Positions 1-5,965 of a stretch of DNA of 16,347 bases are shown here, one piece after another. A program made the position numbers and the translations under genes. This DNA is from an uncultured Bacilli bacterium (lineage in GTDB: Bacteria; Bacillota_I; Bacilli_A; RF39; UBA660). Position 1 is the first letter of the stretch. Each line of letters starts with the position of its first letter. Under the pieces are notes generated by a model. That model saw only the letters and a list, made by a program, of their open reading frames with translations. It made no database searches and was not told where the DNA came from. The stretch is from positions 1 to 16,347 of the forward strand of contig CAJUHO010000027.1 in assembly GCA_910586195.1 (NCBI GenBank). The letters are read 5' to 3'.

Positions 1-8
1 ATTGTATC

Positions 9-32
9 AAAAAGCCGCACCTGATGGTGCGG
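9..32 (-). terminator. Rho-independent terminator, minus strand
   Basis: CCGCACC (15-21) and GGTGCGG (26-32) form a perfect 7-bp GC-rich stem with a TGAT loop. On the minus strand the stem is followed by CTTTTTG (8-14), a short U-tract. It could end a minus-strand transcript entering from the right. There is no T-run on the plus side, so plus-strand termination is less likely. Confidence 0.6.
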
Positions 33-50
33 TTGAAATTTCAATTTAGG

Positions 51-89
51 AAAAAATAAAAGGCGATAATGAATTGCCTTTTATTTTTT
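51..89. terminator. Bidirectional terminator hairpin
   Basis: A-rich arm 51-64 (ending AAAAGGC) pairs perfectly over 14 bp with 76-89 (beginning GCCTTTT), with an 11-nt loop. Because the arms are A-rich on one side and T-rich on the other, the hairpin works as an intrinsic terminator on either strand. It may end a gene lying left of the window, or the small minus-strand ORF at 128-283. Confidence 0.7.
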
Positions 90-127
90 TATGAATGCGC
101 TATTGAATAATATACTTTTCTAGTAAA

Positions 128-283
128 CTAAACTGCTTTATTGATATATATTTTTGATAGGTTGGACAAATCAGCTTTATCTTTATTGAAAACATCCTTT
201 ATCCCTGATTTATTTATAGTCTTATTAACTCTGTCTATTTTTAATTTATGAATATAGTCCATTAATTCAATTATTTTAAGCAT
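128..283 (-). CDS. Small hypothetical ORF, 51 aa, doubtful
   Basis: This ATG-initiated minus-strand frame begins MLKIIELMDYIHKLKIDRV and ends in NKAV before TAG. It is charged and lysine-rich, looks helical, and has no membrane segment or motif I recognise. No Shine-Dalgarno sequence is visible upstream of the ATG, and an in-frame TAA lies six codons upstream of it. A terminator functional on this strand lies about 40 nt downstream (51-89). It could be a real small gene or the remnant of a longer one. The amino-acid texture is protein-like, but support is weak. Confidence 0.3.
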   Translation of the reverse strand: MLKIIELMDYIHKLKIDRVNKTINKSGIKDVFNKDKADLSNLSKIYINKAV

Positions 284-410
284 AATAGCAATATTAATAT
301 TTTAGAAAATACTTTCATTATCGCGAGACGAAAAATCGATGGTGGTTATTTTAAATTAGTAGTCATATATCAAAAAAATGGCATATAATAAAATAAAAGA
401 TAAAAAATGT

Positions 411-439
411 TTGACAAATTTTATTCTTATTAATATAAT
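411..439 (+). promoter_or_regulatory. Consensus sigma-A promoter of the NAD operon
   Basis: TTGACA (411-416) and TATAAT (434-439) are separated by exactly 17 nt, a perfect match to the housekeeping consensus. Transcription should start near 446, giving a leader of about 138 nt before pncA. The sequence TTATTAATA (427-435) overlaps the -10 and resembles the repeat at 480-494 and 1199-1213, so a repressor could compete with polymerase here. Confidence 0.85.
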
Positions 440-440
440 G

Positions 441-488
441 TTAATAACAAGCGAGAAAACTTGTTGAATTTTTCGAATATGTTATTAA
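441..488 (+). promoter_or_regulatory. Structured 5' leader of pncA with two alternative hairpins
   Basis: TTAATAACA (441-449) pairs with TGTTATTAA (480-488), and CGAGAAA (452-458) can pair with TTTTTCG (469-475) inside it. A competing hairpin, AACAAG (446-451) with CTTGTT (460-465), uses part of the same bases. The two folds exclude each other. No poly-U terminator follows. The outer arms may instead be DNA operator half-sites rather than RNA structure. Known NAD riboswitch classes are not recognised here. Confidence 0.4.
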
Positions 489-494
489 TAAAAT
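480..494 (+). promoter_or_regulatory. Candidate NrtR operator, copy 1
   Basis: TGTTATTAATAAAAT contains the palindrome TTATTAATAA. It lies about 40 nt downstream of the pncA promoter -10. An identical 15-mer occurs at 1199-1213 before pncB. A related palindrome, TGTTAATAACA, sits at 439-449. NrtR regulators repress NAD genes through palindromic AT-rich sites. Assigning this site to NrtR is inference from repetition and context. Confidence 0.4.
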
Positions 495-583
495 GATAAT
501 AACTAAAGGAGGCAGATAAGTAACAAATCAATTATTAATTAAAAATATATGATAAGTATAGGAAAGTAAAGGAGAGATGTAAG

Positions 584-1174
584 ATGAAAATTAAAAATTT
601 AAAGACTTATCAAAAAATGTTAATTGTAGTAGATATGGTGAATGGTTTTGTAAAGGAAGGTTCATTAGCAGATACTAAAATTTTGAATATCGTACCTAGG
701 CAAATTGAACTTATAAAAGAAAATATAAGAGAAGGAAATTTAGTCGTTTTTATTAAAGATAGTCATACTAAGGACTCTTGTGAACATAAAAGATTTGGCG
801 AATTACTTCACTGTGTAAAAGGAAGTAGTGAGGAGCTAGTAATTGATGAGCTGAAACAATATGAAGAAAATTCTATAGGAATCGAAAAAAACTCAACTAG
901 TTTTATGGAGTCACCAGCTTTCAGAAATTTACTTTACACTACTACTAATATAGAACAAGTAGATGTAGTGGGGTGTTGCACTGATATCTGTGTGATGAAT
1001 GGAACCATGGGACTTGCTAATTATTTTGATGAATGGAATTGTGATGTAGATATTATAGTGCATGAGGATGCCATTGCAACATTCTTAGAGGATGAGAGAA
1101 AAAACTATGTGGATGCTGCTAAATTGCTAATGGAACAGCAAGGGATAAAATTTGTGAAAAAATTAAATAAATAA
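584..1174 (+). CDS. pncA: Nicotinamidase (cysteine hydrolase)
   Basis: A 196-aa isochorismatase-fold cysteine hydrolase that deamidates nicotinamide to nicotinate plus ammonia in the cytoplasm, the first step of Preiss-Handler salvage. Visible catalytic residues are Asp17 (VVDMVNGF), Lys102 (IEKNSTSF) and Cys136 (GCCTDICV). The KDSH segment (Asp59, His61) plus His76 and probably Glu67 match the metal site of nicotinamidases. The length fits the family. The ATG at 584 follows GGAGAG at normal spacing. It is the first gene of an operon with pncB, nadE and nadD, which favours nicotinamidase over other isochorismatase-like hydrolases. Its leader carries hairpins and a candidate operator. Confidence 0.88.
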   Translation: MKIKNLKTYQKMLIVVDMVNGFVKEGSLADTKILNIVPRQIELIKENIREGNLVVFIKDSHTKDSCEHKRFGELLHCVKGSSEELVIDELKQYEENSIGIEKNSTSFMESPAFRNLLYTTTNIEQVDVVGCCTDICVMNGTMGLANYFDEWNCDVDIIVHEDAIATFLEDERKNYVDAAKLLMEQQGIKFVKKLNK

Positions 1175-1198
1175 TATCTTATATATTTTTTTAAGTTT

Positions 1199-1213
1199 TG
1201 TTATTAATAAAAT
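1199..1213 (+). promoter_or_regulatory. Candidate NrtR operator, copy 2
   Basis: The 15-mer TGTTATTAATAAAAT is identical to 480-494 and sits in the 65-nt gap between pncA and pncB, upstream of the pncB ribosome site. No convincing promoter is visible in this gap, so it might modulate read-through or a weak internal promoter. Some chance similarity is expected in such AT-rich DNA. Confidence 0.35.
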
Positions 1214-1239
1214 ATTAAAAAGAGAAGAGGAGAAGAAAA

Positions 1240-2718
1240 ATGAATAATAAAACAATGATGACAGACTTTTATGAGTTAACAATGGCTCAAGTATATTTTG
1301 ATCAAGGAAAAAAAGATGAAATAGGTTACTTTGATATCTTTTTTAGAACGAATCCATTTAATGGTGGATATACGATGACAGGAGGATTGCAAGAGACAAT
1401 AGAATATTTACAAAATCTTAACTTTGATGATGAAGACATTGAATTTCTTCGTTCAACAGGAAGTTTTAGTGAAGAATTTTTAAATTATTTAAAGGATTTA
1501 AAATTTACAGGAGATGTTTATGCAATGCCAGATGGCACTGCTGCCTTTCCAAATGAATCAGTTCTTACAGTACGTGCTAATATGATTGAAGCACAAATTA
1601 TAGAAACGGCACTTTTAGCAAATTTTAATCACGGAAGTTTAGTGACTACGAAAGCGAAAAGAATTACTAGTGCGGCTCAAGGTATTCCAGTGATGGAGTT
1701 TGGAGCAAGACGAGCTCGTGGTATAGATTCTGCCATTGAAGCAAGTAAAAATGCCTATATTGGCGGATGTAAGGGAACAAGTAATGTTTATGCAGGAAAA
1801 AAATATAACATTCCAGTTATGGGAACAATGGCTCATTCACTTGTACAAGAATCTGAATGTGAATATGATGCTTTTCTTGCTTATGCAAAATCTCATCCTG
1901 ATAATTGCATATTTTTGGTAGATACTTTTGATACTTTAAAAAGTGGAATTCCAAATGCCATAAGAGTAAGTAAAGAATATTTAGAACCAAATGGATATAG
2001 ATTAAAGGGAATTAGAATTGATAGTGGAGATTTAGTATATCTATCAAAGGCTGCAAAACAGATGTTAACAGATGCAGGATATTCAGATGCTACCATATGT
2101 CTATCAAATGGTTTAGATGAGTATTCTATTACAAATATGTTAAATGAAGGGGCAGTAATTGATTCTATAGGAGCAGGTGATAATATTAGCGCTAGTAAAG
2201 AACGAGTAAATGGTGTATATAAATTAGTCGCTATAGAAAAAGAGGGAGAAATTATTCCTAAAATAAAAGTTAGTGGAGACACGGTGAAAACTACCAATCC
2301 TGGTGTAAAAAAGGTATATCGTTTTTATGATTTTGATAGTGGAAAAGTATTAGGAGATGTAATTGCTAGAAGTGACGAAGTAATTTCAACTAAAAATTAT
2401 ACCTTAGTGTCTGATAAAGATCCATGGAAAAAAACTGAAATTTCTGATTATATCGTTAGAAATTTACAATTACCAATTTTTAAAGGTGGAAAATTAGTTT
2501 ATAAGGAACCAACATTAGAAAAAAAACAGGTCTATTGTGAAGATGAATATCAAACATTAACAGCTAGAATTACAGATATAAATAATCCTCATACTTACTA
2601 CGTAGATTTATCAGAAAAAATGAGACAGCAAAAGGAATATATGTTGTATGATGCGATGAGTAAAGCGGCCAATACAGCCATGAATAATATTGATTACCAA
2701 AAGATAAAAAGAAAATAA
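1240..2718 (+). CDS. pncB: Nicotinate phosphoribosyltransferase
   Basis: A 492-aa enzyme that joins nicotinate to PRPP, with ATP hydrolysis, to give nicotinate mononucleotide. It is the second salvage step after PncA. Family signatures include the N-terminal MTDFYELTMAQ (7-17), GGLQE (48-52), EFGARRARG (153-161) and GTMAHS (195-200), whose His199 is the expected phosphorylated histidine. A conserved RIDSGDL segment lies near the middle. The length is typical of the long bacterial/eukaryotic-like form. The ATG at 1240 follows GAGGAG (1226-1231). It lies 65 nt after pncA and 20 nt before nadE, in the same direction, so it is probably co-transcribed. Confidence 0.95.
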   Translation: MNNKTMMTDFYELTMAQVYFDQGKKDEIGYFDIFFRTNPFNGGYTMTGGLQETIEYLQNLNFDDEDIEFLRSTGSFSEEFLNYLKDLKFTGDVYAMPDGTAAFPNESVLTVRANMIEAQIIETALLANFNHGSLVTTKAKRITSAAQGIPVMEFGARRARGIDSAIEASKNAYIGGCKGTSNVYAGKKYNIPVMGTMAHSLVQESECEYDAFLAYAKSHPDNCIFLVDTFDTLKSGIPNAIRVSKEYLEPNGYRLKGIRIDSGDLVYLSKAAKQMLTDAGYSDATICLSNGLDEYSITNMLNEGAVIDSIGAGDNISASKERVNGVYKLVAIEKEGEIIPKIKVSGDTVKTTNPGVKKVYRFYDFDSGKVLGDVIARSDEVISTKNYTLVSDKDPWKKTEISDYIVRNLQLPIFKGGKLVYKEPTLEKKQVYCEDEYQTLTARITDINNPHTYYVDLSEKMRQQKEYMLYDAMSKAANTAMNNIDYQKIKRK

Positions 2719-2738
2719 AGATAAGAGGAGTGAAAACA

Positions 2739-3497
2739 ATGCAACAATTCGATGCTAAAAAAGAAACTAATAAAATTATCCAGTTTATTAGAAATTATTA
2801 TCAAGAAAATAATCTAGAAGGTGCTATATTGGGAATTAGTGGGGGAAAGGATTCAGCAGTGGTAGCGGCTATTATGACAAAAGCATTAGGAAAAAACAAT
2901 GTAATTGGTTTAAGTTTACCCTGTCATTCTGATACTAAGGATAGAGAAGATGCTAAATTAATTAGTGATTGTTATGGATTCAAATTAATGAATTTTGATA
3001 TTACTACTGTTTTTGATAGTTTTAAAAATCAAGTAAAAAACTTAGGTAAGTTTAGTGAACAGGAAGTGGAAGATAGTGATATTAACTTGAAACCAAGATT
3101 ACGTATGTCTACGCTTTATTATTTAGCAGCTTTATATAGCAATATTCATAATAAGCGATATTTAGTAATAGGAACTTCTAATAAATGTGAGCTGTTTGTG
3201 GGCTATTTTACCAAAGGGGGAGACTCTGTTCACGATATTGCTCCTATTGCCGATTTTACGGTAGATGAGGTTATTAAGATAGGAGAGTATTTGAAAGTTC
3301 CTAGCAAAGTTTTATATAAAAGTCCAAGTGACGGTTTATCAAATAGAACAGATGAGGAAAAACTGGGAGTAAGGTATAGTGAAATAGCATCTTATATGAA
3401 AGATAGAAATAGCATTTCACCTTCAATCGCTCAAAAAATTGAAAAATTACACCAAAATAACTTACATAAATTTCATATTCCAACTTATAGAAGGTAA
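2739..3497 (+). CDS. nadE: NH3-dependent NAD+ synthetase
   Basis: A cytoplasmic ATP-pyrophosphatase-type amidotransferase that converts nicotinate adenine dinucleotide to NAD+, the last step of the pathway. The PP-loop SGGKDSA is at residues 34-40, followed by GTSNKCEL and the YFTKGGDSVHDIAPIADF segment typical of NadE. There is no glutaminase domain, so ammonia is the likely nitrogen donor. I choose ATG 2739 (252 aa): the upstream in-frame GTG at 2730 overlaps the AGAGGAG ribosome site, which sits 8 nt before 2739. It starts 20 nt after pncB and ends 5 nt before nadD, so translation of the neighbours may be coupled. Confidence 0.93.
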   Translation: MQQFDAKKETNKIIQFIRNYYQENNLEGAILGISGGKDSAVVAAIMTKALGKNNVIGLSLPCHSDTKDREDAKLISDCYGFKLMNFDITTVFDSFKNQVKNLGKFSEQEVEDSDINLKPRLRMSTLYYLAALYSNIHNKRYLVIGTSNKCELFVGYFTKGGDSVHDIAPIADFTVDEVIKIGEYLKVPSKVLYKSPSDGLSNRTDEEKLGVRYSEIASYMKDRNSISPSIAQKIEKLHQNNLHKFHIPTYRR

Positions 3498-3502
3498 TAT
3501 AG

Positions 3503-4057
3503 ATGAAAATAGGAATATTTGGAGGGTGTTTTAATCCACCCCATATTATGCATAAAAAAATAGCACTAAGTTTAATTGAAAATCATTATTTAGATAAAGT
3601 AATTTATGTGCCAACAGGTAATTGTTATCAAAAAGATAATCTTGTAGATGCCGAGGATAGATATCATATGTTACTATTAATGACAAAAGAAAATCCTAAT
3701 ATTATTGTTTCTAATTATGAAATTAAAAACAGGCTCACATACACTTATCAAACATTAGACTATTTTCATAGCCTTTATCCAGATGATGAAATATATTTTG
3801 TATGCGGAAGTGATAATTTAGATGCTATTAAGACTTGGAAAAATTATCAGTATATTTTAGACAATTATAAATTATTAACAATAAAGAGAAATTGTGATGA
3901 AATTTATTCCGATTTTTCCAATGTAATAGTAGCAGAAGTAATAACTGATAATTTATCTTCTACAATGATAAGAGGGCAAATAAAAAATAAAATGATAGAG
4001 AAATATTTAGATAGGGAAGTGCTAGATTATATTAAATTAAAAAAGTTATATAAATAG
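3503..4057 (+). CDS. nadD: Nicotinate-nucleotide adenylyltransferase
   Basis: A 184-aa nucleotidyltransferase that adenylates NaMN to NaAD using ATP. Motifs are GGCFNPPHIMH (7-17), the HxxH nucleotide site with His14 and His17, then GSDNLDAIKTWKN (102-114) and the C-terminal LSSTMIR (151-157) that contacts ATP phosphates. The usual HxGH is HIMH here, with Met in place of Gly. The Thr usual in GGTFNPPH is Cys. The ATG lies 5 nt after nadE, and its AAGG ribosome site lies inside the nadE end. Function is supported by motifs and by its place between nadE and the NAD regulator. Confidence 0.92.
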   Translation: MKIGIFGGCFNPPHIMHKKIALSLIENHYLDKVIYVPTGNCYQKDNLVDAEDRYHMLLLMTKENPNIIVSNYEIKNRLTYTYQTLDYFHSLYPDDEIYFVCGSDNLDAIKTWKNYQYILDNYKLLTIKRNCDEIYSDFSNVIVAEVITDNLSSTMIRGQIKNKMIEKYLDREVLDYIKLKKLYK

Positions 4058-4060
4058 TAT

Positions 4061-4108
4061 TTAAGAAAAGTAATAAATATTAATTTTCTTAAGATAATAT
4101 GGTATAAT
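4061..4108 (+). promoter_or_regulatory. Inverted repeat and -10 element before nrtR
   Basis: TTAAGAAAA (4061-4069) and TTTTCTTAA (4084-4092) form a perfect 9-bp inverted repeat with a 14-nt loop. No T-run follows, so it is a poor terminator and may be an operator. TATAAT at 4103-4108 is a good -10, but no convincing -35 lies 17 nt upstream. NrtR may therefore have its own weak or autoregulated promoter while also receiving read-through from nadD. Confidence 0.4.
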
Positions 4109-4132
4109 GTAATTTATATAAGAGGTGGTAAA

Positions 4133-4963
4133 ATGGCTTATAAAACAGAAGAGGAATTTTTACAAAATTATGATCCTAATCAATTTGAAAGGCTATCAAT
4201 GACTACTGATATTTTGTTAATTAGTGTATCTTCTAAAAAGCAAGATAATTATCGTAAAACTAGTAAAAAAATGATGAGTATTTTACTTTTTAAACGGGAT
4301 GATTACCCATATAAAGATATGTGGTGTCTTCCTGGTGGATTTGTGGATGCAAAGTCTGAAACGCTAGAAGAATGTGCTAAGAGAGTGTTAAAAAAAGAGA
4401 CTAATTTGTCTAATATCTATTTGGAACAATTATATACATTTGATGATATTAAAAGAGATCCTAGAACCAGAGTCATATCGACATCTTATATTGCTTTAGT
4501 AGATAAGAATCGTTTAAACCAAGAAATAAGTAAAAACGCTTCTTGGTTTGATATTATTTTATATGAGGAAAAAGATAATCATATTTATATTACACTAGAT
4601 AATGGCGATATTAGTTTTTCTATAGAATTAGAAAAGAAATTAAGGGAACTAACAACGGATAGATACAATTTTCATATTTTGAAAAATAACTCTCTTGCCT
4701 TTGATCATCCTATTGTAATTTTATCTGGGCTTGAAAGATTACGAAACAAAGTAAATTATACGGATATTGTATTTAATATGATGCCAGAATACTTTACACT
4801 AGGTGATTTACAACAAGTATATGAGGTGATTTTAAATAAAAAATTATTAGACCCAGCATTTAGAAGAATTATTGCTAATAAAGTAGAAAAGACGGAAAAG
4901 ACGCAAACAGGGGCAGGACATAGACCAAGTGCTTTGTTTAAATATAAAAGACATGAAATATGA
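4133..4963 (+). CDS. nrtR: NrtR-type regulator of NAD metabolism (Nudix-like plus winged helix)
   Basis: A 276-aa protein with an N-terminal Nudix-like domain (about 22-165) and a C-terminal winged-helix domain (about 213-276: FTLGDLQQVYEVIL, then FRR and RPSALFKY). This is the architecture of NrtR, which represses NAD biosynthesis or salvage genes and is released by ADP-ribose-type effectors. PGGFV (67-71) is kept, but the catalytic REUxEE core reads RVLKKE (84-89). The first catalytic Glu is Val and one of the pair is Lys, so hydrolysis is unlikely and ligand sensing likely. AGAGGTGG (4121-4128) precedes the ATG. Its place behind pncA-pncB-nadE-nadD supports a local regulatory role. It is somewhat longer than typical NrtR, with extra residues around 35-47. 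Confidence 0.82.
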   Translation: MAYKTEEEFLQNYDPNQFERLSMTTDILLISVSSKKQDNYRKTSKKMMSILLFKRDDYPYKDMWCLPGGFVDAKSETLEECAKRVLKKETNLSNIYLEQLYTFDDIKRDPRTRVISTSYIALVDKNRLNQEISKNASWFDIILYEEKDNHIYITLDNGDISFSIELEKKLRELTTDRYNFHILKNNSLAFDHPIVILSGLERLRNKVNYTDIVFNMMPEYFTLGDLQQVYEVILNKKLLDPAFRRIIANKVEKTEKTQTGAGHRPSALFKYKRHEI

Positions 4964-5020
4964 TGTCTATAAAAAAGCACGAGTATAAAAACCTGTTGAA
5001 ATAAAATTTTGTAAAAATAG

Positions 5021-5049
5021 TTGAAATACTGTAAAAAAGCTGATATAAT
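5021..5049 (+). promoter_or_regulatory. Promoter of tRNA-Lys
   Basis: TTGAAA (5021-5026), a 17-nt spacer, and TATAAT (5044-5049) preceded by TGA make an extended -10 promoter. Transcription would begin about 15 nt before the tRNA. A short inverted repeat (CTACG and CGTAG, about 5053-5067) lies in this leader. Confidence 0.8.
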
Positions 5050-5070
5050 TAACTACGTTATACGTAGTTT

Positions 5071-5146
5071 GGACTGTTAGCTCAGTTGGTAGAGCAACTG
5101 ACTCTTAATCAGTGGGTCTAGGGTTCGAATCCCTAACAGTCCACCA
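5071..5146 (+). tRNA. tRNA-Lys (anticodon CTT)
   Basis: Acceptor arms GGACTGT and ACAGTCC enclose a full cloverleaf with encoded CCA. The anticodon stem ACTGA/TCAGT holds loop CTCTTAA, giving anticodon CTT, which reads AAG lysine codons. The T arm contains GGTTCGAATCC. It marks the left edge of the decaying accessory region. I found no second copy of its 3' end that would prove integration there. Confidence 0.97.
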
Positions 5147-5187
5147 TATAGATAGGAAACTCGAACTTTTCGAGTAAGTAATAGATT

Positions 5188-5212
5188 ACTAACTAGAGAT
5201 AGTTAGTTTTTT
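5188..5212 (+). terminator. Rho-independent terminator after tRNA-Lys
   Basis: ACTAACT (5188-5194) and AGTTAGT (5201-5207) form a 7-bp stem with a 6-nt loop, followed by TTTTT. A second hairpin just upstream (ACTCGAA 5159-5165 with TTCGAGT 5169-5175) has no T-run and may help 3' processing of the tRNA. Confidence 0.75.
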
Positions 5213-5242
5213 GTTGTTTAAAAGAAAGTGAGAGTGATATAT

Positions 5243-5423
5243 ATGACAATAGAAACTAAGGAACTTGTAATAAGTGAAAATTCACGAAAGAAAGTAGATA
5301 TGATATGTAGATTTGCTGGTGTTAAATATGAACTTATTATTTGATGAGTGTGATGAGGTATTTATAAATGGTTATAACAAAAGAGTAAAATTTAAAGATT
5401 TAGAAGAATATTTAAAAGAGTAA
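5243..5423 (+). pseudogene. Frameshifted small hypothetical gene
   Basis: ATG 5243 opens a 33-codon frame beginning MTIETKELVISENSRKK and stopping at TGA after YELII. A neighbouring frame then continues in the same style (LLFDECDEVFINGYNKRV) to TAA at 5421-5423. Removing one base around 5333-5339 would join them into about 59 residues reading KYELLFDECDEVF. I do not recognise the family. A TGA-as-Trp reading does not help, because the first frame stays senseless after the stop. The Shine-Dalgarno before 5243 is weak. It is the first of several broken genes in this region. Confidence 0.55.
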
Positions 5424-5429
5424 ATAAAA

Positions 5430-5452
5430 AGTTAGTACCAGATTCACTAACT
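5430..5452 (+). repeat. Inverted repeat AGTTAGT...ACTAACT
   Basis: AGTTAGT (5430-5436) and ACTAACT (5446-5452) are 7-nt arms with a 9-nt spacer. They are the same 7-mers as in the tRNA-Lys terminator stem (5188-5207), in swapped order. No T-run follows on the plus strand. Confidence 0.5.
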
Positions 5453-5507
5453 AAGGATATAATTATTAGAGTTTGCAAAACAAGATGAAATTAAAAATAA
5501 AAAACTT

Positions 5508-5807
5508 ATGACATCTATGTGGACAATATTAATTACCAGTCCATTATTTTATATTGGAATTTTTCTTATATCAGTAAATACATTAGAAGAAGGAATACTT
5601 CTTGGAACAATTATATTTGTAGTAGCAGGATTTATTACGTTAAAATTTGAGATAGATGCAGGTTATTACGAATGTAAAAATTATCATCATAAATTTGTTC
5701 CAACTTATAAAGAAGTAATGTTTTCAATGCATATGGCTACAACAAGATATTTAAAATGTCCTAAATGTAATAAAAGAAGTTGGACAAAAAAGGTAATAAA
5801 TAAATAA
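5508..5807 (+). CDS. Membrane protein with degenerate zinc ribbon, probably N-terminally damaged
   Basis: The frame encodes two hydrophobic segments (about residues 5-22 and 30-46) and then a C-terminal zinc-ribbon-like part. That part holds YECKNY (53-58), HKFVPTYKEVMF, and KCPKCNKRSW ahead of a basic tail. The first metal pair should read CxxC but is C-K-N-Y, so one cysteine is replaced by Tyr and zinc binding is doubtful. ATG 5508 lacks a ribosome site. The frame is open upstream to 5463 (LLEFAKQDEIKNKKL) with no ATG, GTG or TTG, then meets TAA. The true start seems lost or frameshifted. Function unknown; possibly a pseudogene. Confidence 0.5.
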   Translation: MTSMWTILITSPLFYIGIFLISVNTLEEGILLGTIIFVVAGFITLKFEIDAGYYECKNYHHKFVPTYKEVMFSMHMATTRYLKCPKCNKRSWTKKVINK

Positions 5808-5822
5808 CAAATTATAATTTTT

Positions 5823-5853
5823 AGAGCAGATTATGTTTATGGTTTGTTCTTTT
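5823..5853 (+). terminator. Weak hairpin terminator
   Basis: AGAGCAG (5823-5829) pairs with TTGTTCT (5844-5850) through two G-U pairs, followed by TTTATT. It lies 16 nt after the zinc-ribbon ORF and would be a weak intrinsic terminator. Confidence 0.4.
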
Positions 5854-5903
5854 ATTGTTATAATTAAGAAAATATTTACTATAATTCATTACTAATAATC
5901 CAA

Positions 5904-5946
5904 TGTCAAAGACTTTTGACAGACAAAAATATTTCTTTCATATAAA
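5904..5946 (+). promoter_or_regulatory. Promoter with palindromic operator before the XRE regulator
   Basis: TGTCAAA (5904-5910) and TTTGACA (5915-5921) form a perfect 7-bp inverted repeat with a 4-nt centre. The right arm contains TTGACA (5916-5921), a consensus -35. A -10-like CATATA (5939-5944, 17-nt spacer) or TATAAA (5941-5946, 19-nt spacer) follows. A repressor on this palindrome would block the -35, which fits autoregulation by the downstream HTH protein. That role is inference. Confidence 0.55.
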
Positions 5947-5965
5947 ATGTAATTGGAGGTGCAAA

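Noticed and set aside
441..488. Known NAD+ riboswitch in the pncA leader
   Set aside because: The paired segments do not resemble the NAD+-I or NAD+-II classes as I know them; only generic hairpins are visible.
2730..2738. GTG 2730 as nadE start
   Set aside because: The GTG overlaps the AGAGGAG ribosome site; ATG 2739 lies 8 nt after it.
5243..5423. Alternative genetic code (TGA as Trp) to explain the stop in the small gene
   Set aside because: TGG is used for Trp throughout, genes end at TGA (for example 10929-10931), and reading through the TGA here gives nonsense while the adjacent frame is sensible.
5903..5965. Upstream ATG 5903 as start of the XRE regulator
   Set aside because: It lies inside the palindrome and -35 region, and the strong GGAGG serves ATG 5966.
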